Shown here: piece after piece, positions 1 to 13,658 of the stretch
Layout of the letters: every line of letters begins with the position of its first letter
Position numbering within the stretch: the first letter of the stretch is position 1
Source: Casuarius casuarius
Taxonomy: Eukaryota; Chordata; Aves; Casuariiformes; Casuariidae
Direction: 5' to 3'
Assembly: GCA_003342895.1 (NCBI GenBank)
Contig: PTFA01000035.1
Coordinates: 604,022-668,021 of the forward strand
Length of the DNA: 64,000 nucleotides
Program-made: the position numbers and the translations under genes
The notes under the pieces: generated by a model
Seen by the model: the letters and a program-made list of their open reading frames with translations, nothing else
What the model was told of the DNA's origin: nothing
Databases searched by the model: none

Positions 1-1485
1 TTTTCCATACTGTTTCTGCCTGAGTTCCCTCTAGACACTGTATACTAGTGATTAGATTTCTGTACCACAAGACAGTTCACATGGAAGAAGCTCTATTACA
101 ACCAATATATAGGGAAGAAGGGCCTGGGTGCTTTGTGACCCATGCTCAATGCAGCTTTGAAAAGCTGAACAGTTCCACAGAGTAGGTTTTCATATAATAC
201 AGAATAGTATTTATCAAGCAGGACAAATTTCTTCCCAGACGGAATGCTATCAAGTGACCTGATCATCCAGTCTCTTGAGTACAAAGTAGCTGTAAAATGC
301 TGTAAGACACTCTACTCTGTTATTATACAAATTGATATCTAATTAAATTATACCATTATCTTGTCAGGCTCATATTTGTTCCTCAAGGAACAGCACCAGA
401 TATTTCAAAATTAAAGGGAAGAAATCTTTCCATAAGCAGTTAAATAATGTGCTTCCAAAGACTTTCCAAGTAATGTCCAAGATTTATATATAAAATCTTG
501 TATGTCTGCTCAGATTATTCGCTAATTTAATCTCACTATTCACAAAAAGCTGTCATTTGTAAAAAACAGATTTTCTACCACTCATGCCTGAAAATACACG
601 ATTAGACAGAAAGCAAAGAAATGAAAGAAAGCTCTATATTAGCAAAAGTGTTATGACAACTAATACATTGGTCATGCCTGTTAGCTGTCACATCAGATTA
701 GTGTTCACTGCTTCTTTAAAACTTTTCAGATATGAAACAAGATTCTGCAAAAATTACATTCCACGACAAGTATATCCTGTTATATAAGCAGCACCAATAG
801 ATGCTGCAAACTTTCTTGATGACTTCTGCTTAACTCATCCTTCTCAAAGACTGTCCTCTTAGGGTTCAGTTTTTCTTCCATTATATCCTTCTGAAGAAAG
901 CCCCTTTAAACGTTGTCCTTCTACACTCAGGAAAACAAAGACCCCTACGACTTAGAGCAGTTTTGTAATTAATAACTACTAGCTGAATTCCCTTCTGCTA
1001 ACAGAGAAGTATTTGTTGAGTTTTGTTTATATCCTCCTCTTCATTTCTAAGGAAACAGCACACCTAAGGAAACCCAAGTAACTGCAGTTCCTTTTCACAC
1101 TTCAGTAGCTCTCATTTTGTATCCCGATAGATCGAAGCTCTCCTTAATGCAATAGTAACAAGTTAATCACAGGATTCAGTGCTTTTTTATTTCAGATTTG
1201 TATCAGACAGTGTTCAGGTTCCTTGCAATATGTAAGCAAAACGTTGGAGGTTCCTAACAGATTTTTAAGAGTGGTATTATTACGACTGAAATCACTCAGT
1301 CTTCTAATTAAGTGGAAGGAATAATACAATGTAACCCAAAGAGTTAGTAACACCTTCTAAACAGTGCCTACCATCATCAGGAGGTCTGTGAAATCTCCAG
1401 GAGCTGAAAATGTATGACCTGTTTCAGTGGGCATTTGGGAACAACAGCCTTCTCAAATGCACTATTCCTCTGCAAATAAATTCTT

Positions 1486-1506
1486 GGGGGGGGGGGGGGC
1501 GGCGGC
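1486..1506 (+). repeat. G14 homopolymer followed by CGG repeats
   Basis: A run of 14 guanines is followed directly by C-GGC-GGC. The run sits in AT-rich DNA. It could form a G-quadruplex, and it is also a place where assembly or sequencing length may be wrong. Confidence 0.85.
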
Positions 1507-3239
1507 AAAATAGGCTTGCATTTATCAGGTGCCTTACTTATAACTAATAGCTTAATCAACTCTGCAGATTGGTAAGAATCAAGTTAACTCTTTCACAGTT
1601 GGCAGTGGAGTAAGCCCATTTGTCTCATCTGTTAAAGGAACAACTGTGTTAAGAAATAGTCAATTTAAATCATTTCTTGGCTCTCAGAATGAGCATGCCA
1701 CAGCCAGTATCACGCATTTGTAGTACAATTCTTTTTAAAAGAAAAATTGCATATAGAAGTGAATTTTAGAGTACACTCGTACAAAAAGAAATGTACTTAG
1801 CTATTGCTTTACTTTGCTTCCTTCTTTAAGTTGTGAGGCTCTTCTGATTCATAATCATAGTCTTATCTTGCAGAGATCAGAATTCAGCAGCAGCGACATC
1901 GTAATGTTGCTACAGAAAATGTTATGATGCTACTTCACTAAATAAAGTAGTAGTTGAAACTGATCTTTATAAAGCAGGTCGTCAAGCTGAAAATCAGAAA
2001 TTCCTATTATTTAGTTAAAAGTGTCACAGAAAATTGCCACACTTAAAAAAAAGATGGGAAAGGGAAAAAAAGTAGTTTGTAGCTGACTTTTTAAAACAGA
2101 CATGCTTTTTAGGGTTGCTCTAGCCAAATCCAGACTTTTGAAATTGGTCATTTTAAAAATAATAAACTGTTAGTACCTCTTTAAAACAGTAAAAAGTTTA
2201 TAAGTAATGAAAGACCAAGCACGAGTAGAAATGTCCCTGTTTCAGGCAAATGGATGAAGTAAATGGACATACCAGTAATGGACATCAAATCAAGTGTGTG
2301 CTGCTAAAGTGAAATTGAACAGAGATACCTATCTTAAGAGTTTTCAAAATTTCCTGCAAAAATTTCTGTGTCAGTTTCCAGAAAAGAGCTGAGTTATTAG
2401 CTCTGAAAGAAAAAATATATCCTAGGGAAAGGCAACATGCATTGTCTTGCCCATGTCTTGTCTCTCTACTACTAGGTTGATCTTTAGCCTGCAGGCTGAG
2501 ACACCCGGGAATACTGCCTATTTATGACACTCAGTGGTAACTATTACGTACACCCTTGCCAGCTGGATTTGAACTGTGACTAGTTAACTCATTCACATAA
2601 GACACAGAGCAGCTATCAGGTAATACTAACTTTCAGTCACCCTTCTACTCAAAAGAAGCCAGTAATCTGGAGTCTGGAATCTGAATCAGTACTGCATATC
2701 CCCAAATCATCCATTTTTAAACACACTTTTTATTAAAATACATACTTCTCAAATATTATATTCTGTTCATTTCACCTTTTCCTCAAAAGTAATGTATGTA
2801 ATGCCTGAACCCTACAATTCTAAGCATGCTGAAATGCATAGGGTCCGTGATTAAATATGCATTTGAAGATTAATTAACTGGCTTTGAGTAATCAGATTGA
2901 GCCTAAACGATCTGCAACATTATCTTTAATAGATTGGTAAGACTTTTTAAAAGCCAGCTTTGTTTCAAAGCATGAAGGAAAAGAAGCTAATCCTTCTGTT
3001 GATATCATCTCTTTGACAGAAATCTCTTTTAGACAACCAATCTGCCTTAAATATATAAGCTTTACTAAAAAGTGTCAATATTATTATTAGTAATAACAAT
3101 TAAAAGGACAGTAGGGAACTACCACAAATAAAAATTCTGTAAACTAGGTAAAGGGTAAGATAACAAAAAGAAAAGAAATGGGGAAACATGCTTCTTGCTT
3201 AACTTGTATACGATTGAGCATATTGCTCTGCATCCATCA

Positions 3240-3253
3240 ATTTTTTTTTTTTT
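3240..3253 (+). repeat. Poly-T tract
   Basis: An uninterrupted run of about 14 T follows 'ccatcaa'. No retroposon body could be recognised next to it, so it is listed only as a homopolymer. Confidence 0.7.
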
Positions 3254-5136
3254 AAGATTGAGAAATACTATCACTCGGGTTCTTAAGTGTTTTCAGTTCT
3301 AACAATGCCTCATCACTCCAGCATAGCTGGGTATTGTAGTGGCAAATCACTCAATATAAATGAAGATATATTAACAATATTGCACTGTACCATTGTGGTA
3401 AATGGTTTATGTGAGCTCTGTGGAGAAAAATGCAGTTTGGCCATCTAACTTGTCTATTTGAAGGACTTTTGCTGGCATACTACTATTGAACAAGGATCAC
3501 AACATTTTTCGGCCACATAGAAACCCTTAGTTTAAGGTTGTTAACGTTTAAGGAGAAATGTTAAATTAATGCAGGCTGCAGCTGTCAGAAAAAGTACCTT
3601 TGCCAGCATTTGTTTTTTGTTGTGAAATACCAAGGAATAGAAAGACCAAAAAACCATGAAATGATCCCGAAGTCTCAGTATGCTATGGAATTCAATAGTT
3701 TTAGAGGTTTTCGCTCAAGAAATATAGAGATGTCATTCCTAATTCTCTTCTCCCCATACTTATCGCTTTTCATATTGGAAATTGTTTACCTAACCATTGT
3801 ACAGTAAGCACCATTAATCGTAGAAAGCAGAAGAGAGATGGCATACTCTTAAAAGATATCACCACTTATCTTCTGAGGACTGCAATGTAAAACGAGATTG
3901 TTTTGGTGCCTAGGGAGCAGTATCTATATGCTGCCATACATAAGTCTAGTCAATGGGGCTTACACATGGCTCACAGAAGCTCTTGTTGTTTGAGCAAATA
4001 ACCAGGATGCTGTTGCCGTGCTGCCTTGAACATCTAGGTAAGAAAGGGGGTAGAGGTCTACAGTTGTATGACAGCTCTTGGCTTCAGAAGCTAAAAAATT
4101 AAAAATGCTACTGTAAAAAACAGGCCAGGAAAAATGATTAAAAAAAGAGGGGAGGGAAACATGCAGTGACAGGACAGAATGAAAGCTCATCTTTGAGATG
4201 TATTATTAAAATAAAGAGGACAAGGATCCACTTCACATAATAAAGATCTGAAGAGTAAACGTTGCAAAAGAACCCATAATAATTCTGAGTTGTGAATTTC
4301 CCTCATGTTCTTGAAAAGTAACCTGAAGATATGGTCTGAGATGCATTTTGGGGGCTCTTGCTTTCTGTATTCCTTCACAAACTTAAATTAAAACATTCAC
4401 AAAATATTTATTTCTTCAATTTAATTTCAAACAGCTTTCAAATAACCAAAAGGAAAGAGATGATGTTGACACAGAAAACAATAAATGTAGAGGATTGGGA
4501 TTTACTGAGAGTAAGTAATATACTTCCCTAGTGAATAACACCAAAATATTTACATCGCTGCGGTAACCACTGGACCCCAGCAACATTGAAAGTTGCCATC
4601 AGGAAACGTGCCCCACTGAGGCTTGACCTTTTCTAAATAGATGCTTTGACAAATATTCATAGCTGCACATGCCCAGTTCAGTGCCCACTTCCATCCCCGT
4701 TCACATGTTGTTCTAACTAAATAATGTAAGAACTGCAAAGCCAGTCTTTTGATATGTTTCTTTCACATTTTCTATGTGGTTTTTTTCTTTTTTGCCAGTG
4801 CTTCAGTGAATAAAGGTAAGAAAATAGAGGCCACCAATTTCACATGCTGGAAATCACTAGCAGTCCTAGGTACAAGGGTTGGCCAGGCAATCTGGGTCTT
4901 GCAACATTTGCACCTAGGACTCTGCATATGTTTTTCCATGCACTCTGGCTTCTTCCTCTCATTTTGAAAAATCTCTAAGGAATTTAAGTGAACCTACAGT
5001 ACAAGCAACTTGTGCCCTGATTATTTTATCCATGTTGTCATGCACTCATGTGTATGTGCACTGCTGTATTGCATTACGTCAAAACTGAACGCACCTGTTA
5101 ATGCTTCTAAATTTTCTTGACAGATTAATTAGTACA

Positions 5137-5560
5137 TCTCCCCTCATCCCTTCTGCTTCTACCACTTATCTTTCCCATCCTTCCCTTTTTCATCTTTTTC
5201 TTCTTCAAAACATTCCGCCTCTGTGTAGCCTCAAATCTTTTTCTTCCTTTTCATTCTTAGTTTTGTTCTTTGCATCACTTCTATCTCTTAGTTGGCCCTA
5301 GTTATGCTTGCTCCCTTCTACTCTTACACTTTTATGATCCATGACATTTCTTGTTTGTACTTCCTCTCTTACTCGTCTTTCTGTTCTTTCCCATTTCTAA
5401 CTACTGTCCCTCTTTCTCTTCAGTGCTCTCTCTCTTCTCTGTTTTGTTCTGGTGTCCTCCCTTCTCCTGCTTCTCAAAAATTTTTCCATCTCTCTCTTCA
5501 TATTTTTTCTGGGGTTTCCACCAAATCTTAAATTACCTTTCACACAGTCCCTGAACTCCA
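5137..5560 (+). repeat. Long pyrimidine-rich (C/T) tract
   Basis: About 420 bases in which the plus strand is strongly biased to C and T, with many runs such as 'ctctctctcttctctg' and 'cttcttcaaaac'. Several short overlapping frames are open here only because the composition lacks stop codons. It is a low-complexity, strand-asymmetric block, not a gene. Confidence 0.65.
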
Positions 5561-8500
5561 TTTTGCTGTCAACATTATATTGCCTCCTGAAATCTATTCT
5601 TGACCCCCTGCACTGCTTTTCAGTACAGAAGGGTAAAAGGTACTGATTACAGGTACTCATGAGCTCACATCATCAGTACAGAGACTCTCATGCGTCTCAC
5701 TTCGCTTTGATCACCCTGCCCACCACAGAACTCTAATATTAATCATTTTTTTAATCTAGCTTTGGAGAAGAAAATTCAAGCCCTACAAAAGTCAGATAAT
5801 CCTGATCTTTTCCTGATAGGTTGGATGGGTTGCAACTGTTCAATGGAAGTTACTTACAGAAGTGGCTATTAGCAAGCTTTTTTTTGTTTCTGCAAAAGTG
5901 ACTGGTTTGGTGAACTTTTGCCAAGGAAACAAAACATACAGGCTGTTGAGTGCTAACACTAACATGCATGCAAATGTTAGCTTCCTGGTGACTGCAGCAG
6001 AAGGCCAGTAGCTCCTTACTGTAGGCCATTTGGGGTAACCTAGGTTGGATCTACAGGATTAAAAAGACAAGGTAACAGAAGACGACTGCGCAATGAGTTT
6101 AGATTACAAGAGGAAAGGCAGGAGAATGGTTGGAGAAGGATGTAGGATTTCTGATGATAAGATACACAGTGAAAAGGGAGATGGTCAAGTTGTCAAAACT
6201 TCTGTTTTGAGAAGAAAAATTTAGCCATAAACATGTCACTTTTCTGTACAGCTGACAGAATGCAGTAGTACTCTGCCAACGTTCTTCCCCTTTTCTGAAT
6301 CTGAATTCTTAAAGCTATATTTTTAATTACAGTTTTTAACAACTGTAGAGAATGTATCACAAATAAAATAATCCTCTGTTACATAGGAATTAATGGACAT
6401 AATCCTCTTTTTCTCTGACAAGGCCTTAGTTTTCAAGATCAGTAAGCTGATGTCTGCAAAACGTTGAATGTAAATTTGGGTAACATCACTAATTTGTATA
6501 TGATCTCGTCAGTCCTGTGATCGGTTTAGATTTCTTCAGCATGAGATTGGCCATGTTTAGCACTGAATTTCCAAAGTAAAACTCTCTGTGGAGCATCTCT
6601 TTCTGTTTGTATTCCTCTTCCCCTGTATGGCCCTGATGTGCCTATTAGGTAACATATGGTCGAAGGATAGCTTCTGCTGATGTTCTTTTCCACAGTGCAT
6701 AATCTTACAGAAAGAACAGTGACTCATTTATCGAAGAAGACAGTCATATTTGACATCAAAAATTGACACAAAGTTCTCTCTTCTCTGAAAGTACACAGTC
6801 TCTACCTATAGACTCAAGCACTGCATTTTTGCCCAAATACAGAAAAGTGTGTAATATTTCCCTTACTGATTTATCTTCCCAGTATGTTATAGTTCTCTGT
6901 GCAATGATTAAATAATTTTTCCTTGTCACACCCATAGCAATATTAAATGGCACGTTATTTCATCCAGCAAATAGTACAGACATTGAAGTGCAACTAAACT
7001 GCCAACTCTTCTAGCAGTGTTTTAAGCTACATCATATAAGTTTCCTAATTAAAAATACATTACAACAATGGTGGAAGATATCTTTTGTTTGAAATGGTAG
7101 AATGCATCTAGCTAGTCTCTTGAAAACAGTCACATACAATGTCTATATATGTTGAAAGAAGAGTTTCCAAGGAAAGGAATTTAGGAATTACCATGCCAAA
7201 TTAGGCTCAATTCCACATCATTTCTAGTATGCAATGCTTCACAAAAAGATGCATCAAAGCAGGCGATTAAGGAATTATTTTGAAAGGATTCACTGTCGCT
7301 TCCTAAACATAAAATTCTAGTCTACAGTTTAGGGAGAACAATTTTTAATGCCAAGAATATTCACCGAGTGAAATAACATTTGCAGGCAGCACTTTGCCAC
7401 TAGAAATAATCAAGTGAGTGGCCTGTTCCAAAAAAACTCCTCCACAAAAGGCCAAATGACCTACTTAGGAAGTTTTCTCTATTGCTAGCACCTGATTGAT
7501 ACACCACAGATCCCACTTATAAACCCTTTGCTCCATAGATGAAAGAATTTACAGCACATCATACTTTTATTTGTACCTTGTATTGCAGCATTGTAAATAA
7601 CATTAGCTGCAAATCATTTTGCGTGATGCATTGTGGAATTCAAACAAAAAGGAGTCTGACTTTTAGATATACACTGACAATTCTAGGCTTGAATTACTTT
7701 CCACATCAGTTTTGTAAAGAAGTTGGTTTCATTAATTATGTGGGAGCAGCTGCCCTATTATTTCATTAGAAGTATTTTTAGAAAAATACAAAAACATTTC
7801 TCCAATTTATGAGCTTCTTAATACAACTTCAGTTTAGCTTCTGACAATTTTATCAGAATACCTTGTAATAGAAGATTAAAATCTAGGAAATCATATATCT
7901 TCAGACTGGCAGTTTTCTAAAACACTCCAAATCAATAAAGAAAATCCCACTGTATTTATGAAGTGCATTAAAAAAGAAAAAAGTAACATTGAACAGAAGA
8001 TACTTTTTTATTATTGAAAGAAAAATTTACTTTAATATTTGTCATACTTCATCACCAGCTTAAGAACTCTAGTTTTTCTATTGATCCAAAGTAGATCCAG
8101 GTACTTAAGTTCTGAAATAGGTGCATTTCTGAAACAGGTACATTTTCAGAGTGAAAAATATAATAGGCCTTAAGAAACAGATGATTATTGGTTCATAACT
8201 TACCTGGCACAATGAAGACATCTTTATTTTATCAGTTACCTTCCTGGTGATGTCGACCAGCTCAAGGTTTCTTTTTCTTCCAGTTGCATAAGCATGTGAC
8301 CGTTTCTGTTTATTATGCATGGATTCAAATAAATGTCTCAACACCTCATCTCTCTGTCTTTATAATGAAGTTAACCTTAAGCTTCAAGTTTTGAATTGTA
8401 ATCATCTCAGCAGCTGTACTTACTGCAAGTCTCACTTTACCAACATGGAGCATTCCCAGAAGTAACTATGATTTTGCAGCTAGTGATGATCATTCTGTAC

Positions 8501-11500
8501 ATTAAGAAATTAATATTTTTCAGATGTTTAGTTTTCCTGAGTGCAACATTTAACAGAATCCCCATTATTGAGATGTGCTCAAAACACCATAAACAGCAGG
8601 GCTGGAACTACATGATTTAAATTCAAAAAATATTTCAGAACTGGCTTGCCTGACAGAGAACTTGTGTATAGCTATGTAACCTCACCTTACACAATCATTC
8701 CAACCTACTGACCGAATACAGAGAGAATTCTATTAGAGTTCAGACAAGTTATTCTTTTCATAAGAAATAACATTACTACCCTTTGCTTTTTCAACCGGAT
8801 CATGTCTTATGTCTGTAATAGTATTCCAACTCTGACATATAGTATAGTTAGGGCAGAAAACATATTTTTGTCAGCAAAATGAAGTTAGATTTCTCATCTA
8901 GGAATAGAATTCATAATATACATAGCATCAGGACAAAGAAACATCATTGCTGTAATTAAAATTCAGTATTTTTTTTTAAGCAAATACAGGTAAGTTGATA
9001 ATCTCTACATTCACAGGACAAATCCTTCCTGAGAATTTGTAATTGTTAAAATGGGTTTGATTCTTTGCTTAACAAACAAGTAAGACACAGTACCTGATGT
9101 GATGCATCTCCTGTGATTTCTGTTTTTTACTGGTGATCTCTTTTCCCTGCCTTCAGCCTCTACTAATGTGGCTCATCAAGTTCTTGCTGCATAGCCTCAT
9201 CACCTGCACATCTTGTGTCCTGAGATGGGAACACCTGAAGTTAGGTGGATTCACAGCATTAGAACCTGCTGTGCCAGTGTTTCCTATATATCTGGGGCAA
9301 AATCAGAGACTAAAACTGATTCAGCCTTTTTCAAGCTCAGCATCTTAGCTGGCAGCAGCAAAGACAAGTGGCTAGATCTGTTAATGCATTAATGAGTATT
9401 TTAGTGTTCACTCAATGGCTGACTTCTCATCTCCTCTTGGTAAATTGACATTAAGCTTGTCAATAAAAAGGTAAAAAGTCTATGTCTATGGTAGCAGAAG
9501 AAAGGTTTTTTTCCCCCACTCAGAAATCTGAAGCTATTCTATAGAGAAGAATAAAAGAATTGAGCTGTAAATTGTAACTTCCGTTGCAGATCTGTGCCCT
9601 TCCCTTTGTCTTCTGCCCTGACTGCAGGGAGAGTGAACATCTAACAAGTTTGCAAACTCTCTGTGGATTCCTAGTTGCATTCCTAGCTTGAGGAATCTCA
9701 TTGTGGCTTTTTCTTCCACATAAACCACACTATCTGAATCTTATTTTTTCTTTCTAGACAATACAGTATCACACAAAACAAACTAGACTAGTGCCTTTTT
9801 GAGGAAGGCCTCAATTTAACTAGGAACAGCAATTTTTGTCTGAATTTTGCTTGGCAAAAGTTCTTCTTTTGCTCTTAAGTACAGAGTTCATAGTCTTCAA
9901 AAATTCTGACTTTCACTACATTAAAAAAAGACAAGACAGGAAAAATCAGTGCTAGAAGCTGCTCAAAATCCTATGTAAAAATAGTATTGAAACTATGAAG
10001 CATACTGAAATCAAAAAGGAATAGTTTCTAAAAATTTGAAGCAATCTTTCAAAAATGGCCAAAGTAGAAGTGAGCTTCTGATTTTCAATACCCACCTTTG
10101 TTCTGTTTTAGAGAACCATCTCTTCAACCTCACAGAAATACTCTATTTAGGAAGGTGAAAGAAGTAATTATCTTATTTTATCGATTTACATTTTTTCGTA
10201 ATCATCAACTAGCAAATGAGAGCAAATTAAAAAAGTCAAATAGGCAATCTACTGGAGAAAGGAGAAAAGTTTTGTGATGGAGTTCTATCACTGTGTTATA
10301 TATACTGCTAAGTCTTTTTTTCACCACTTTTAAAATCATGAAGTAATGTTAAAATCATGAAGATTCATCATGAATCAGAATAAAAAGTGCATAAGAAGCA
10401 TGCTTCAAAATTTTTTCTTATTTTTCTTATTTTATTACTATTTGATTGGTAGTTTTGGCAACCAAAAAAAATAGCAAATATTTAGATCACAATATACCTG
10501 AAGATAGGGTGAAGATAAGTGAACATGAAAATCAGAAATACGGATTTTTAAAGCAGACTCTCAATAAGAATGCAGTTCTTGTAGTAAGTGCTCATGTTTC
10601 ATTTACAAGACTCTAGTGAAGTGAATATTTTTCACTGTAAGAGCACTTGTAATTTACACATACTTGATAATTCATGCTTTATACAGAACTAAATAATTTG
10701 AAAGCTGTTGAGTTGGAAAAATTCTGCAGAATACATCTGGGAGTCTCTACTATGAAAGAAAATTAGAAACTGAAGCCAGCAGTTTTAACATACACTATCA
10801 AGTTTTCAGATGGGAAAGCACATGTCAAAACTTAGTAATTAGACATCTTTATACTGGCCACACTTTGCTCTTAGCTTGTATTTTTCCTGGGAATTTTCTT
10901 TCAATCATTTGTTCTTCAAGAATAGCCTACAAGTCAGTTAGAAGAAAAGTAGTTAGATTGACAGGCAATTTTTACCTGAAATTCCAGCCTTCTCAGCACA
11001 TATTTACTGACTTAATATTTGAGAACTATCATTTAAATGATATAAATATTGGAGGTGTCAATTGCTTAAGGTGAACAGTCAGATTTTGGACATTAGAAAG
11101 GTCTGAAATGCACAGTCTTAGTTCCCTCATCACAGGTCTACTCCTGCCATCTACCATGGTTTGCTCAGAAGCAGCCACAGTCAGTCTCTTCAGTTTACTA
11201 AGTGGAAAAAAAGAAAGGTCGGTGAAAATATAATCAAGGCAGGACATTTTTACTGGAATACAAATCTATCAAATCATTAGGTTTTGGAATGGGATGTAAG
11301 ATATAAATTATACTACTGGCATTAGTCAATGCTGTTCTCTCAGTAGAATTCGCCTCTTAGCTAAATTCAGGGAGAGAACAATAATCTCAACTACAAAAAA
11401 CAACAGTACTTCTGTGTTTTCCACTAACAGCCAGCAAAGTTTCAGCTTTTAGTGCAGAGTACCCTCAGTGCCTATTTGCCTCAGAAAAACATTAACTGCA

Positions 11501-12511
11501 ACCACAGATTTTTTTTTTTTTTAAAAGTATTTGAGGACTTTTTTTCCCCCCAATAAAATTTGTAAGACCACAATTAACCACAGGAGTCTCCACTGCACTC
11601 ATTTCTTACTGTCAAGCACTTATTTGAGCAGGAAAATTCACACAGAATTGACCTGGCTGCCAATATTTTATCAGTCACTCCTCAGAAGATACAGACAACA
11701 GTCAAGTGATAAACTGTTTGTTCGCTTTCAAGGGCTGAATTACAAAATAGGAATAGTCACTATATTTGTAACTATACTGTTTTTTCTCTCTACATAATAA
11801 TTCCTGTTACTTCTTTGAATTTAAGAATCAAGAAAATCTATTACAGTAATCAATACTGAAGATTATTTCACTTCAGGTTTTACATAGCACACTGAGTGCA
11901 AGAAACAAAACAAAACAGAAGGAAAATAGAAAATTGTCTCTGAGATATTCATGTTTCTTAAACCACAAAATATTACCAACTAATATCAGAAATCTAATAT
12001 CCAATTAGATAAGAAATTTTAGTCTGAAAGAGCTTTTAGTTCACCTTTTTTCCCTTGGGTAGATAGCAGATACAGTAACATCATGCATATGGTTTTATCA
12101 TTTATATGTTTAGTACTTACATTAACATATCAGATTTTGAGCCTGTTCCTTAGAGATGATGGACACATAATTCTCATTGAAATCTACATGATTTCAGAGT
12201 TCTTGACATTGCAATATTGAAACAACTGTGTTTCAAGCGGCAGTCAAGGCAAACACAGCAAACCGAGTCATACCTTTAAAACTGGTAAGAACTACAGCAC
12301 TCAATTTTCCATCATCTTGCAGTCATTGTTGAAAAAAATATCTAGATGAATATTTGAATTAAGAAGTACTTAATTCTATAAGCCACCAGTATGAAAGCAT
12401 TCCTGAAGCTTCAGGCCTGTAACTGAGACCAATGAAATAGAGAATAATAACGGCTACTACATTACATCATATTGCTATTTATATAGTGATGACACACATG
12501 CTAAAATTAAA
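5561..12511. other. AT-rich intergenic DNA, no gene seen
   Basis: About 7 kb with only short unsupported open frames on both strands, the longest near 80 codons. No protein motif, no exon series in phase and no clear mobile element was recognised. Confidence 0.55.
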
Positions 12512-12559
12512 TTTGAAATTTTGAAATTTTTTATTTTTGAAATTTTGAAATTTTTTATT
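12512..12559 (+). repeat. Perfect tandem duplication of a 24-bp AT-rich unit
   Basis: Two identical 24-base units, 12512-12535 and 12536-12559, each built from two 'tttgaaat' words followed by a T-run and 'att'. A recent replication-slippage duplication in AT-rich DNA is the simplest reading. Confidence 0.85.
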
Positions 12560-13633
12560 TCCTAGAAAGTAGTATTTTATTTGGCATCGAGTTACCGAAT
12601 GGATAAAAATGAAAAGTGGCTTTTTATGGGGGCTTATCATTAGAAGTTTTGTCATTCTCTAATACCAGAAGAATTTTAAAGCAGAAAAGCTCGTTTAATA
12701 ATAAATGTTAACTGAATAGATATATTATTCAGAAACTTGTCTCAATTATTTCACCTTAAATATACCATATCAGCACTGTTATGCATTAACAATGAAACAA
12801 AATTACTTGAAGATGAAGCTGTGCTAACTATTTCAGCCCATAAAACATGTATTGTCTGGCAAATTAAACCACAGCACAGTATACTTCTGTTTGGTGTGCA
12901 CTTTGGACAGACCATAGTGGAAGACAATGAAACTGCATATAGGGCAATCAAAGACAAGCTAAACTAAAATCAGCTTTCAGTGAGACAGCTTCTGAACTTC
13001 TGCTTGCCTAAGTTAAGATGCACCACATTTTGAAGTGTATTTAAGGAAATTTTCATCAGAAACCCCACTTGCAAAATGGATTTAGGAACCAAGAGAGATA
13101 AAAGAGCAACGTTTTGAAGGTACTTAGCACCTACTCATCTCTATGTAGATTCTTAAGATTTTCAGAATTACCAGAGTATGTTAAACCATTAATTTTGTTG
13201 ATTTCAGTCTCTACTGACACCTGTAATTAGAAAGTTAATTGCCGAAATCCTTTTATATGCCTCAGCAGGCAGTTATATACACCTACAATTTCTAGAATTC
13301 TGGCCCAATTACATACAGAATGAAATCTGCTTTTTAAATTTTGGGGGAAATCATTACAATCTATCAAACACATTAGTAATTCAAATGTCATATCTGTTGC
13401 AAGTCCTTCAGTTTGTAGTACCAGCACCTTTCTTACAGGTAATTAGCAACGTACAATATTAACTACATTCATCAGACAAGGTAAGCTTGCAGCTGCACTT
13501 CTTTTCTAAAGAAAATGTGTGAATAATATTCTCTTTCACGTATCAGCTTTCATCTGCATCTTAGTTAACCAACAGCAGTGATAGCAATAATTTTTCTATG
13601 TTTTAAACAAGTCTTGCCTAAAAGCTTTTTTAA

Positions 13634-13658
13634 TTTTATTTATTTATTTATTTATTTA
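13634..13658 (+). repeat. (TTTA)n microsatellite
   Basis: About six tandem TTTA units in otherwise AT-rich DNA. Confidence 0.85.

Larger units (their letters stand above)
1..5136. other. AT-rich intergenic DNA, no gene seen
   Basis: No open frame longer than about 76 codons is found, and none of the short frames resembles a protein family I know or has convincing splice sites in phase. Visible structure is limited to a 14-G run near 1486 and a T-run near 3240. This stretch lies far downstream of TMEM144. In mammals the next gene past TMEM144 is RXFP1, and I could not recognise any RXFP1 LDL-A or leucine-rich-repeat exon here. Confidence 0.6.

Noticed and set aside
5292..5660. Several overlapping frames of 60-87 codons
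   Set aside because: All arise from the pyrimidine-rich tract, which lacks stop codons by composition.
13634..13658. Tandem repeat as a possible CRISPR-like array
   Set aside because: A simple tetranucleotide microsatellite without spacers, in a vertebrate sequence.
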